Shown in pieces: positions 16,521-25,068 of a DNA stretch of 64,000 bases (position 1 is the first letter of the stretch; every line of letters begins with the position of its first letter). The notes under the pieces were generated by a model. That model had not been told where the DNA came from, did no database searches, and saw only the letters and a list, made by a program, of their open reading frames with translations. The position numbers were made by a program, and so were the translations under genes. The DNA is from Burkholderia sp. S171 (GTDB lineage: Bacteria > Pseudomonadota > Gammaproteobacteria > Burkholderiales > Burkholderiaceae), in the NCBI RefSeq assembly GCF_009766085.1, contig NZ_LMUF01000047.1, positions 199,607 through 263,606 of the forward strand, read 5' to 3'.

Positions 16521-17091
16521 TCGTTATCCTTCTCTCTCTTCTTTCCCATCTCTCACGATTCAACCGCTCAGCGCCGAGGCCTTCGACTCCTTTGGCTGGA
16601 TGCTGGGGAAGCCGCTTAAAACTGACGGCGACGTTCCCGCCTACACCAGCCCGGGCTCGGATTTCTGGCGCGAACATCTCTTCGATACCGGCGCGACCGG
16701 CGAGACCGAAGTCCTGTGGGTCAAGTACAGGAACGCTGACGAAACGGTCGCAAGTCTTGAAGCCCATTGGCTGACGCAGCAAGCCATCGTGCCGCTGACC
16801 GCGCCGGTGATCCAGGTCGTTGCAACGAGCACGGCGGGCGGCCAACCCGATATGGAATCCTTGCGCGCGTTTTGGGTGCCTCAAGGCGAAGGTATCTGCA
16901 TGCGTCCACATTGCTGGCATGCGACCCGGGTATCGCATGGCGAGTCGACGTGCCTGATGCTTACCCGTCGCTCGACCACCTACGACCTGGTGGTGCATCT
17001 GGAGACGGGAGCGCCCGCGTGCGAGAGCGCAATCAAGTCAGTTCCGACCCATCGGTTGGCGGGTCTATCGACAGGTGCACGTACAAGTTAG
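16510..17091 (+). CDS. allA: Ureidoglycolate lyase-like protein (AllA family)
   Basis: A 193-residue cupin-type enzyme. The N-terminal IQPLSAEAFDSFGWMLG and the later LEAHWLTQQAIVPLTAPVIQVVA and GICMRPHCWHATRV blocks match the AllA family, which splits ureidoglycolate to glyoxylate and urea. The usual EVHxxxxQ metal or substrate segment is present in variant form (EAHWLTQQ). It overlaps the end of the LysR gene, so it is translationally coupled. No allantoinase or allantoate hydrolase genes are nearby, so it may act on another ureido or carbamoyl acid. Assignment to the family is firm; the substrate is less sure. Confidence 0.75.
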   Translation: MPTDRYPSLSSFPSLTIQPLSAEAFDSFGWMLGKPLKTDGDVPAYTSPGSDFWREHLFDTGATGETEVLWVKYRNADETVASLEAHWLTQQAIVPLTAPVIQVVATSTAGGQPDMESLRAFWVPQGEGICMRPHCWHATRVSHGESTCLMLTRRSTTYDLVVHLETGAPACESAIKSVPTHRLAGLSTGARTS

Positions 17092-17109
17092 GTGCCCCCT
17101 TAAGGCCCC

Positions 17110-18033
17110 TCAAGCCCGCTTCAACCGCTCCGGCTTATTCATTGCCGCCATCCGATCGTCGTGCGTCTTGCGCAGTATGTCGACGAATTCCATGGTCAGG
17201 CGAGTTCGCGGCTGATGCGGGGGAAACAGCAAATAGATGGGAAACAAGACCGCTGGCGTGAACGGACGGATCTCAATGCCGGGACCGGCAAAATCCTGCG
17301 CAACGATAGGATGCGACAACGTCACGCCCATGCCGCAGCGAACCATCTCGCAGCAGATGGCAGAGTATTGGGCCTCGATTGCCATCACCCGTTCAACGCC
17401 TGCATGCGCGAAGACCTCGTCCATCTGAGCGCGTGTGCCATCGCCATGACACAGCGATATATAGGGTTCTCCCTGAAAATCCTTTGGCTTGAGCGACGCC
17501 TTCTTCGCCAGCCGATGACCCGCAGGCAGCACGCCTACCGCAGCCACCTTCGATAACAACTCGACCTCGCAATTGGATGCCTCGCTGGGATAGATCGCGA
17601 CCCCAAGATCGCAGAACTGCGAACTCGTCCAGTGATTGACGGTGCCCGAGGTGTTCACGTGCAACGAGATAGTGACTTCCGGATACAAGGCCTGGAAGCG
17701 CTGGATTGCATGCGGCACGAGTGTCATTCCTGCCGACGGCATTGCTGCAATGCGCAATCTCCCGGTCCCCAGGTTCTTGATCTGGGCCGCGGCATTGGTC
17801 AGTCCTTGCAGGCCCACATAAGCACGCTCTACTTCGCGAAAAAACGCATTGCCCTCGCTAGTGGGAATCAGCCGGACGCCGCTGCGCTGGAACAGCAACA
17901 GCCCGGTTTCGCGTTCGAGTTGCGTGATCAGGCGGCTGATATTGGGCTGCGACGTGAACAATTCCTTGGCCGCCGCGGTCATGGAACCCGCCAGCATGAC
18001 CGCCCGGAACGCCTCTATATGCTTAAGATTCAT
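17110..18033 (-). CDS. LysR-family regulator, OccR/NocR-like
   Basis: A 307-residue regulator that starts MNLKHIEAFRAVMLAGSMTAAA, closely resembling OccR/NocR, which control octopine and nopaline catabolism in Agrobacterium. The HTH is at residues 3-60 and the effector domain begins LRIAAMPSAGMTLVPHAI. It is divergent from the PotD-like binding protein at 18169 with 135 bases between. Together with the opine-oxidase-like enzymes downstream this makes it the probable activator of that operon. Its C terminus is convergent with the AllA gene. Confidence 0.92.
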   Translation of the reverse strand: MNLKHIEAFRAVMLAGSMTAAAKELFTSQPNISRLITQLERETGLLLFQRSGVRLIPTSEGNAFFREVERAYVGLQGLTNAAAQIKNLGTGRLRIAAMPSAGMTLVPHAIQRFQALYPEVTISLHVNTSGTVNHWTSSQFCDLGVAIYPSEASNCEVELLSKVAAVGVLPAGHRLAKKASLKPKDFQGEPYISLCHGDGTRAQMDEVFAHAGVERVMAIEAQYSAICCEMVRCGMGVTLSHPIVAQDFAGPGIEIRPFTPAVLFPIYLLFPPHQPRTRLTMEFVDILRKTHDDRMAAMNKPERLKRA

Positions 18034-18045
18034 TGAGCTAAACCC

Positions 18046-18091
18046 ATATCATCCTTGTATAGGTAGTTATTTTATTCTTATTGGACGATAT
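18046..18091. promoter_or_regulatory. Candidate OccR-like operator, spaced inverted repeat
   Basis: ATATCATCC (18046-18054) and GGACGATAT (18083-18091) are inverted with one mismatch and flank an AT-rich 28-base core in the divergent region. The overall span of about 46 bases suits a LysR tetramer site. The role is inferred. Confidence 0.35.
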
Positions 18092-18168
18092 GCCCTGCGA
18101 CGAACAAAATAATTTCTCCTGGCCACATTCCTCAAGCGTCCGACCCTGCATAGTCTGGAGAATCGCAC

Positions 18169-19248
18169 ATGAAACAACTGCAGCAAACCCGTTGCTCGTC
18201 GTCTTCTCGTTCGTATCTACGGCCGCTGCTGGCCGCGCTCGGCTGCGCCGGGGCGTTGTCGGGATCGCTGCTGGCGCATGCTGAAACCACGTTGTATGTG
18301 GCGAACGTCGGCGGCTCGAACGAGACCATGTATCGCGACAAGATCATCCCGCCGTTCGAGAAAGCGCACGACGTCAAGATCGTCTACGTTGCAGGTAATT
18401 CCAGCGACACGCTCGCGAAATTGCAGGCGCAAAAAGGGCATCAGCAGATCAACGTCGCGGTGATGGATGACGGCCCGATGTACCAGGCAATGCAGATGGG
18501 TTTGTGCGCGAAGGTCGAGGACGCGCCGGTCATGAAGGACCTGTATCCGCTTGCGCATCTTGGCCCGACTTCGGTAGGTGTCGGCATGGTCGCAACGGGC
18601 ATTGGCTATAACGCCGATGCCTTCAAGAAGATGGGCCTGCCCACGCCGGATTCGTGGAGCGTGCTGTACGACAAGCGCCTGAAGGGCAAGCTCGGCATGC
18701 CGCCGATCACCAACACTTACGGCCTGCATGCGCTGGTCATGCTGGCGCGCATGAATGGCGGCGGCGAGAAGAACATCGACCCGGGTTTCACCGCGATGAC
18801 CCAGCAGGTCGCGCCAGATGTGCTGTCGTGGGCGCCAACGCCCGGTGAGATGGACGGCCTCATGCAAAGCGGCGACGTGATCCTCGCACCGTATGGCAGC
18901 GGCCGCGCTGTCGCGCTGCAAAACACAGGTTTTCCGCTGAAGTTCTTCTACCCGAAAGAGGGCGGCGTCGCGCTGCAGGTCGGCGCTTGCGCGGTGGCCG
19001 AGAATGCGCAGCCCGCGCTGTCGCAGCAGTTCATCCAGTACCTGTTGAGCCCGCAAGTGCAGATGATCCAGGCGCAGGCGATCGGCCTGGGTCCGGTCAA
19101 CAAGACCGTGCAACTGACGCCTGAAGTGGCGGCGCGCGTGCCGTACGGTCCTGAGCAGATATCGAAGCTGGTTGCGGTGGACTGGGCGACGATCAACCAG
19201 CATAGAACCGAGTGGACCGAGCGCTGGAATCGCAGCGTGGAGCGGTGA
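18169..19248 (+). CDS. Polyamine/opine-type ABC transporter, substrate-binding protein
   Basis: A 359-residue periplasmic protein (extracellular solute-binding family 1, PotD/AfuA-like). The Sec signal spans about residues 1-38 and ends LLAHAETTLYVANVGG. The mature domain shows VKIVYVAGNSSDTLAKLQAQKG, VAVMDDGPMYQAM, GIGYNADAFKKMGL and DVILAPYGSGRAVALQ. A GGAG ribosome site lies before the ATG. First gene of an operon leading into a PotA-PotB-PotC set and flavin dehydrogenases. In this setting the cargo is more likely an opine or other amino-acid conjugate than spermidine. Confidence 0.88.
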   Translation: MKQLQQTRCSSSSRSYLRPLLAALGCAGALSGSLLAHAETTLYVANVGGSNETMYRDKIIPPFEKAHDVKIVYVAGNSSDTLAKLQAQKGHQQINVAVMDDGPMYQAMQMGLCAKVEDAPVMKDLYPLAHLGPTSVGVGMVATGIGYNADAFKKMGLPTPDSWSVLYDKRLKGKLGMPPITNTYGLHALVMLARMNGGGEKNIDPGFTAMTQQVAPDVLSWAPTPGEMDGLMQSGDVILAPYGSGRAVALQNTGFPLKFFYPKEGGVALQVGACAVAENAQPALSQQFIQYLLSPQVQMIQAQAIGLGPVNKTVQLTPEVAARVPYGPEQISKLVAVDWATINQHRTEWTERWNRSVER

Positions 19249-19300
19249 ACTGCGCGCTGACTTGCACATACCGACCGCCGACTTTTACTCACGGACGCAC

Positions 19301-20380
19301 ATGAGCTTTCTGACTCTCAAAGGCATCTCGAAGCGCTACGGTGACTTCACCGCGATTGAACAGATCGACCTAGACGTCGAACGGGGTGAGTTCCTGTCGC
19401 TGCTCGGTCCCTCGGGTTGCGGCAAGACCACGACCTTGCAAATGATCGCGGGTTTTGTCACGCCAAGCACTGGCACCATCCTGCTCGACGGCCGCGACAT
19501 CACGCAAGAGCGGCCTGAGAAACGCGGCATGGGCGTCGTGTTCCAGAGCTATGCGTTGTTTCCGCATATGACCGTGAACGGCAACGTCGGCTTCGGTCTC
19601 GAGATGCGCAACATGAAACGCGCAGCACGCGCCGAACGCGTGGCCGAAGCGCTCGACCTGGTGCGTCTTAACGGACTGGGCGGGCGTTATCCGAAAGAGT
19701 TGTCGGGTGGTCAGCGGCAACGCGTCGCGATAGCTCGTGCGCTTGCCATGCGCCCTGAACTGTTGCTGCTCGACGAACCGATGTCCAATCTCGACGCCAA
19801 GCTGCGCGAGGAAATGCACATCGAATTGCGGTCGATACAAAAGCGGCTGGGCATTACCACTATTCTCGTCACGCACGATCAGGTCGAAGCCATGACCATG
19901 AGCGACCGCATTGCAGTCATGCATCGCGGCACGATCGCTCAGTTGAGTACGCCGTTCGAAGCGTATGAGCGGCCGGAGACGCCATTCGCATCAGCATTTC
20001 TGGGCAAGACCAATCTGCTGCCCGGCGCGGTACTGCAGCGTAACGCGCGCTGTGCTGAAGTCGACGTTGCGGGCACGACGCTCAAGGTGCCGCACGAAGG
20101 CCGCCATGTGCAGGGCGAGGTGAACGTGTATATCCGGCCCGAGAAGGTTCATCTCGCGGCGGTTAATACAGCGGGTGTTCGCACCATTGGCCGCATTACC
20201 ACGCGTGTGTTCACCGGCAACCAGTGGCTTCTGCTGATCGATACCGGCCTTGGTCAACTGAGCGTGGCCCAGCCGAACAATGGCGCGCCGCCACCCGATG
20301 AAGGCGCGGAGGTTGGCGTGGCGTGGTCGGATGACGACTTGCGTGTGCTGCAGAAGGAGGGACACCATGGCCACGCTTGA
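19301..20380 (+). CDS. ABC transporter ATP-binding protein (PotA-like)
   Basis: A 359-residue ATPase with Walker A GPSGCGKTT (residues 36-44), Q-loop VVFQSYALFPHMTV, signature LSGGQRQRVAIARAL and Walker B LLLLDEPMSNLDA, then a C-terminal TOBE domain (about 280-359) as in PotA/FbpC. The reading frame is open farther upstream, but ATG at 19301 matches the family N terminus MSFLTLKGISKRYGD. Its 3' end overlaps the first permease start by 14 bases. Confidence 0.93.
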   Translation: MSFLTLKGISKRYGDFTAIEQIDLDVERGEFLSLLGPSGCGKTTTLQMIAGFVTPSTGTILLDGRDITQERPEKRGMGVVFQSYALFPHMTVNGNVGFGLEMRNMKRAARAERVAEALDLVRLNGLGGRYPKELSGGQRQRVAIARALAMRPELLLLDEPMSNLDAKLREEMHIELRSIQKRLGITTILVTHDQVEAMTMSDRIAVMHRGTIAQLSTPFEAYERPETPFASAFLGKTNLLPGAVLQRNARCAEVDVAGTTLKVPHEGRHVQGEVNVYIRPEKVHLAAVNTAGVRTIGRITTRVFTGNQWLLLIDTGLGQLSVAQPNNGAPPPDEGAEVGVAWSDDDLRVLQKEGHHGHA

Positions 20381-21239
20381 CAACGATCGCGCGGGCGCTG
20401 CCCCGTGGCTCCTGTCCGCCCCCGCGTTGCTGTTGTTCGGCAGCCTGCTGCTGGTGCCGCTGCTGTTGACTCTCGTGTTGTCCTTCCACGTCTTTAGCGA
20501 CACGCAGGGCACGCTTGCCACCTACACGCTGCGCAACTACTTTGAGGTAATCACCGATCCCTACTACGGCGCAATCTTCGCCCGCACCGCAGGCATGGCG
20601 TTCGCGGTGACCTTCCTCTGCATAGTGCTGGGGGTGCCCGAGACGATCGTGCTCGCGCGGATGAAACGACCGTGGCAATCCATTTGCCTGCTCGTCGTAC
20701 TCGGTCCGCTGTTGATATCGGTCGTCGTGCGCACGCTTGGCTGGCAAATCCTGCTTGGCAATAACGGTGTATTGAACAACGCGTTGCAGGCGCTTCACAT
20801 CACGTCGGAGCCTATCCGGCTTGTCTTCACCATGACCGGGGTTGTGATAGCCCTAACGCACGTGCTGGTGCCCTTCATGGTGATGTCGGTATGGGCGACG
20901 CTTCAGAAGCTGGACCCGCAGGTGGAATGGGCCGGCCGGTCCATGGGCGCATCACCGTTCCGCGTGTTCCGGCGAGTGGTCCTGCCGCAGATCCTGCCGG
21001 GCGTGCTGTCTGGATCGATCATTGTGTTCGCGCTGTCTGCATCGGCATTCGCTACACCCGCGTTGATCGGAGGACGCCGTCTCAAAGTCGTTGCGACCGC
21101 CGCGTACGACGAGTTCCTCGGTACGCTGAACTGGCCTCTGGGGGCAACAATCGCTGTCCTGTTGCTGATCGCCAACGTCGCCATCGTGCTGGGTTGCAGC
21201 CGCCTGGCCGAGCGTCGCTTCAAGCACATCTTCGACTGA
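20367..21239 (+). CDS. ABC transporter permease (PotB-like)
   Basis: A 290-residue inner-membrane permease with six predicted helices. The EAA loop is WAGRSMGASPFRVFRRVVLPQILPG. The start at 20367 has a near-perfect AAGGAGG (20354-20360) six bases upstream and lies inside the end of the ATPase gene, giving tight coupling. It is followed 13 bases later by the second permease. Confidence 0.92.
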   Translation: MATLDNDRAGAAPWLLSAPALLLFGSLLLVPLLLTLVLSFHVFSDTQGTLATYTLRNYFEVITDPYYGAIFARTAGMAFAVTFLCIVLGVPETIVLARMKRPWQSICLLVVLGPLLISVVVRTLGWQILLGNNGVLNNALQALHITSEPIRLVFTMTGVVIALTHVLVPFMVMSVWATLQKLDPQVEWAGRSMGASPFRVFRRVVLPQILPGVLSGSIIVFALSASAFATPALIGGRRLKVVATAAYDEFLGTLNWPLGATIAVLLLIANVAIVLGCSRLAERRFKHIFD

Positions 21240-21252
21240 ACCGGGAGACGCC

Positions 21253-22050
21253 ATGAAACAAAACGGATTCCTGGGCCTGCTGTTCAACGCGCTGTTTCTC
21301 GCGTTCATCGCGGCGCCGCTTGTGGTCGTGATCGCGGTTTCATTCACCGACAAGGGCTTCATCTCGCTGCCGTTCGACGGCGCGTCGTTGCGCTGGTTCA
21401 GGGCGATCCTGGCCAACGACCAGATGGTGGACGCCTTCTGGCTCTCGGTGCGCCTCGCGCTGGTGGCGGCCACGGTTGGGGTAGCGCTCGCGTTGCCGGC
21501 AGCGCTGGCCATCGCCCGATATCGCTTCCCTGGCCGTGCTGCGTTGACCGGCTTTTTCCTGTCACCCATGATGATTCCCGCCGTCGTGCTGGGCATCGCG
21601 TTTCTGCGATTCCTGAGTTTGCTCGGGCTCGGCGGTTCGTTCTGGGCGCTCTGCGCGACGCACGTGATCATCGTGTTGCCGTACGCGTTGCGGCTGGCGT
21701 TGTCATCGGCTATTGGACTTGATCGCGATGCCGAACGCGCAGCACTGTCATGTGGCGCGAGTCGCTTTACGGCCTTTCGCCGCGTCGTGCTGCCGATGAT
21801 CCGTACCGGCGTGGCCGGCGGCTGGGTGCTGGCGTTCATCCAGAGTTTCGACGAGCTCACCATGACCATTTTTGTCGCGACGCCGGGCACGACCACACTG
21901 CCCGTCGCGATGTACAACCAGATCGCGCAGACGATCGATCCACTGGTGGCCTCCGTGTCGACCGTGTTGATCGTCGGCACGATTATTCTGATGCTGGTGC
22001 TCGACCGGATGGTGGGTCTGGACCGCGTCCTGATTGGAGAAACACGATGA
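21253..22050 (+). CDS. ABC transporter permease (PotC-like)
   Basis: A 265-residue inner-membrane permease. Typical PotC features are MMIPAVVLGIAFLRF and an EAA loop ERAALSCGASRFTAFRRVVLP. It completes the four-part importer. The stop overlaps the ATG of the following flavoenzyme as ATGA. Confidence 0.92.
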   Translation: MKQNGFLGLLFNALFLAFIAAPLVVVIAVSFTDKGFISLPFDGASLRWFRAILANDQMVDAFWLSVRLALVAATVGVALALPAALAIARYRFPGRAALTGFFLSPMMIPAVVLGIAFLRFLSLLGLGGSFWALCATHVIIVLPYALRLALSSAIGLDRDAERAALSCGASRFTAFRRVVLPMIRTGVAGGWVLAFIQSFDELTMTIFVATPGTTTLPVAMYNQIAQTIDPLVASVSTVLIVGTIILMLVLDRMVGLDRVLIGETR

Positions 22051-23189
22051 GAGGTCATTCAGTCGACAGTCCCGACGTGCTGGTGGTTGGGGGTGGGCTG
22101 GTAGGAACCGCGGTGGCTTATGGGCTGGCGCGAGAGGGCGCAAAGGTCACGGTGCTGGATCAGGGTGACGGCGGTTTTCGCGCGTCGCGAGGCAATTTCG
22201 GGCTGGTGTGGGTGCAGGGCAAGGGCTACGGTTTGACACCCTACGCACGCTGGTCGCGCAGTTCGTCGAAGCTGTGGCCGGGACTCGCGGCGGCGTTGCT
22301 GGAAGAAACGGGTATTGATGTCTCGTTGAAACAGCCGGGTGGTTTCCACCTGTGTTTCTCCGACGAAGAAATGGCCGAGCGCGAGAAACGGCTGTCCACG
22401 TTGCAGTCAGAACTTGACGGCGAGTACCCCTATCAATTGCTCAACGCGCAGGAGTTGCGCGAGCGTCTTCCCGCCGTCGGACCCGAAGTGATCGGCGCAA
22501 GTTATACGCCCATGGACGGCCACGTGAATCCGCTGAAACTGCTGCGCGCACTGCACGACGCCATGCAGCGGCGCGGCGTGAAGTTTGTCAACGACGAAGA
22601 CATCGGCCGCATTGTTCCCGAGACGAACGGCTTCGCCGTGCACGGCAAGAACGCTGTGTGGCGTGCGCCGAAGGTCGTGCTGTCAGCAGGTTTGGGCAAC
22701 CGCGCGCTCAGCGCCCAGGTGGGTCTGCATGCGCCGGTTGCGCCGAATCGCGGGCAGGTGCTGGTCAGTGAACGGGTCGCGCCATTCCTGCATTACCCGA
22801 CCATCAACGTGCGCCAGACCGACGAAGGCTCGGTGCAGTTCGGCGATTCAATGGAAGAGGTCGGCTACAACGACTTCACCACTGCCGATGTGCTCTCGAC
22901 TATCGCGCGGCGCGGGGTGCGTGCGTTCCCCCTGTTGAAGAACGTGCGGCTGGTACGCACGTGGGCGGCGCTGCGTGTCTATAGCCCCGACGGCTTCCCG
23001 ATCTACGAGCAGTCGCTGCAGTACCCGGGCGCGTTCGTCGTGACGTGTCACAGCGGCGTGACGCTGGCGGCAGCGCACGCGATGCGCATTGCCCCATGGA
23101 TCACAGGCGGACCGATCCCCGATGAACTTGCCGCATTTCGGGGCGGCCGTTTTCTCGCCGCGGATCACACGACCAGCCATGCTCATTAG
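22047..23189 (+). CDS. FAD-dependent amino-acid/opine oxidoreductase (DAO family)
   Basis: A 380-residue flavoprotein. The N-terminal Rossmann dinucleotide motif is VLVVGGGLVGTAVAYGLAREGAKVTVLD (GxGxxG) and a substrate domain follows. Near the C terminus is TCHSGVTLAAAHAMRIAPWI, the DAO-family FAD-closing segment. It belongs with DadA, sarcosine oxidase beta and opine oxidase B subunits, which oxidise secondary or primary amines to imines. ATGA overlap with the permease ties it to uptake. It is one of two DAO-type flavoproteins in the operon, so it may act on a second step or a second stereoisomer. Confidence 0.88.
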   Translation: MRGHSVDSPDVLVVGGGLVGTAVAYGLAREGAKVTVLDQGDGGFRASRGNFGLVWVQGKGYGLTPYARWSRSSSKLWPGLAAALLEETGIDVSLKQPGGFHLCFSDEEMAEREKRLSTLQSELDGEYPYQLLNAQELRERLPAVGPEVIGASYTPMDGHVNPLKLLRALHDAMQRRGVKFVNDEDIGRIVPETNGFAVHGKNAVWRAPKVVLSAGLGNRALSAQVGLHAPVAPNRGQVLVSERVAPFLHYPTINVRQTDEGSVQFGDSMEEVGYNDFTTADVLSTIARRGVRAFPLLKNVRLVRTWAALRVYSPDGFPIYEQSLQYPGAFVVTCHSGVTLAAAHAMRIAPWITGGPIPDELAAFRGGRFLAADHTTSHAH

Positions 23190-23312
23190 CCGCTTCAATG
23201 TCTCGCTTGCATCGGTTTCGGCAACAGCGGCTGGCCGTTGCCAGAGCCGTTGCCTGTTTCCCGTGATGCGCCTTGAACGCCGACATTCCGCTTTGCTTCG
23301 ACCTGTCCGACT

Positions 23313-23684
23313 ATGACTTCAAAACCGCTATTCAGAGTGCTTTCACCGGCCGCCGGCACCGATGCCCAGGCCGAGCCAACCACTATCCAGATCTGGTTCA
23401 ACGACGAGCCTCTCAGCGTGCCGGGCGGACGCTCGGTTGCCGCCGCGTTGCTTGCCGCCGGCGTCCAGCGGTTCCGTGCGACGCCGGTGTCCGGTGCCCC
23501 TCGTGCGCCGTATTGCATGATGGGCGCGTGTTTCGAATGCCTGGTCGAGATCGACGGCATGCCGAGCCGGCAGAGTTGTCTCGTCACGGTGCAGGACGGC
23601 ATGCGGATTCATTCGCAAGAGGGCGCGCGCGATCTGCCGCCAATGTCGGATGTGAATCCGGTGGAGAACGCTCATGGCCGCTAA
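23313..23684 (+). CDS. [2Fe-2S]-binding small subunit of flavin dehydrogenase
   Basis: A 123-residue ferredoxin-like protein. Cysteines C68, C73, C76 and C89 (YCMMGACFECLVEIDG... SCLV) form a plant-type [2Fe-2S] site as in the small subunits of sarcosine oxidase-like, HcnA and opine oxidase complexes. No strong ribosome site is visible and 123 bases separate it from the gene before. Its end overlaps the following alpha subunit by 11 bases. Likely an electron relay in the heterotrimer. Confidence 0.9.
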   Translation: MTSKPLFRVLSPAAGTDAQAEPTTIQIWFNDEPLSVPGGRSVAAALLAAGVQRFRATPVSGAPRAPYCMMGACFECLVEIDGMPSRQSCLVTVQDGMRIHSQEGARDLPPMSDVNPVENAHGR

Positions 23685-25068
23685 CACTGTCGATGTCGCC
23701 GTGATTGGCGCCGGACCTGCCGGGCTCGCCGCCGCGACTCAGGCTGCGAGAGCTGGGCTGTCTGTGGTCCTGCTCGATGAGCAGGAAGCGGTAGGCGGAC
23801 AGATCTATCGAGCGATCGAACGCAGCGATGCGCAACGCCGTACCATCCTCGGCGCGGACTATGTCGCCGGCGCGGCGCTGGCGAGCGAGTTTGCGCGTTC
23901 AGGTGCGCGGTATGTGCCTAACGCGTCGGTCTGGCAAGTCACGCGCGAGCGTACGGTGCATTACCTCAAGGACGGCAAGGTAAGCAGCTTCGAGGCCCGG
24001 CGTGTGGTGCTCGCGACCGGTGCGCTTGAACGTCCGTTCCCGATTCCCGGCTGGACCTTGCCCGGCGTGATGACCGCAGGTGCCGCGCAGATCCTCCTGA
24101 AGAGCGCGGGTGAAGTGCCGGCCGAACCGCCGATACTCGTCGGTTGTGGGCCGCTGCTTTACCTGCTCGGATGGCAGTACGTCCGCGCGGGTGTACCCAT
24201 TCGCGCGCTCGTGGATACCACGCGTCACGAGGACCGCTGGCGCGCCAAGCGGCACATGGTGTCCGCCTTGCGGGCATGGCCGTATCTGAGCAAGGGCCTG
24301 CAGTTGATGCGCACGTTGCGCGAAGCAGGCGTGCCAATGCATGAAGCCGCCGATGACCTTCGGGTGGAAAGCGGTATCGATGAAGACGGTTCCGAACGGG
24401 CGCGTGCGCTGAATTTTTCGGTGCGTGGCGTGTCGCATCGGATCGAGGCGAATGTGATTCTGCTGCATCAGGGCGTGGTGCCGAATACGCAGTTCACGCT
24501 TTCGCTCAGGGCAGCGCATAAGTGGGACGACGCGCAATTGTGCTTCGCGCCGGTCACCGATCAATGGGGCGAGCTCGATGTCCCCGGCATCTTCGTGGCA
24601 GGCGATGGCGGCGGCATTGGTGGCGCGCAGGCGGCAGAGACGCAAGGCGAAGTGACGGCGCTGGCGATTGCCGCACAGCTTGGCGTAATTGATACCGCCG
24701 CGCGCAATCGCAGCGCCGCGCCGTTGCTCCGCCGCCTGGCCGATGTCATGCGCATTCGCCCTTTCCTCGACAGTCTGTATCGACCACGCGATGAAAATCG
24801 TGTGCCGAAGGACGAGGTGATCGTGTGCCGATGCGAGGAGGTGACGGCCGGTGAACTCCGGAGTTTCGTGAAGCTCGGTTGTCTCGGCCCGAACCAGGCA
24901 AAGTCCTTCGGCCGATGCGGTATGGGTCCCTGTCAAGGACGCTTGTGCGGATTGACCGTGACTGAAGTGATCGCCGATGCACGTAGCGTGCCTCCTGAAA
25001 CCGTGGGCTACTATCGCATCCGTCCGCCGATCAAACCGCTCACGCTCGGAGAACTGGCCGGTGAATAA
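23674..25068 (+). CDS. FAD/NAD-binding alpha subunit of opine oxidase/HcnB-like dehydrogenase
   Basis: A 464-residue flavoprotein. The N-terminal motif is VAVIGAGPAGLAAATQAARAG, a second nucleotide-like motif is ILVGCGPLLYLLGWQYVRAG, and the FAD-binding IFVAGDGGGIGGAQAA follows. The C-terminal 90 residues hold a BFD-like [2Fe-2S] module with VCRCEEVT and CGMGPCQGRLCG. This architecture matches OoxA/NoxA and HcnB alpha subunits of hetero-oligomeric amino-acid or opine dehydrogenases. It lies between the small [2Fe-2S] subunit (11-base overlap) and the DAO-type beta subunit (8-base overlap). Confidence 0.92.
   Translation: MAANTVDVAVIGAGPAGLAAATQAARAGLSVVLLDEQEAVGGQIYRAIERSDAQRRTILGADYVAGAALASEFARSGARYVPNASVWQVTRERTVHYLKDGKVSSFEARRVVLATGALERPFPIPGWTLPGVMTAGAAQILLKSAGEVPAEPPILVGCGPLLYLLGWQYVRAGVPIRALVDTTRHEDRWRAKRHMVSALRAWPYLSKGLQLMRTLREAGVPMHEAADDLRVESGIDEDGSERARALNFSVRGVSHRIEANVILLHQGVVPNTQFTLSLRAAHKWDDAQLCFAPVTDQWGELDVPGIFVAGDGGGIGGAQAAETQGEVTALAIAAQLGVIDTAARNRSAAPLLRRLADVMRIRPFLDSLYRPRDENRVPKDEVIVCRCEEVTAGELRSFVKLGCLGPNQAKSFGRCGMGPCQGRLCGLTVTEVIADARSVPPETVGYYRIRPPIKPLTLGELAGE

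Noticed and set aside
14650..17091. Full allantoin degradation cluster
   Set aside because: Only a ureidoglycolate lyase-like gene is present; no allantoinase, allantoate amidohydrolase or ureidoglycolate dehydrogenase is seen.
20952..22058. 368-codon antisense frame over the two permeases
   Set aside because: Ser/Thr/Arg-rich shadow of membrane-protein codons on the other strand.
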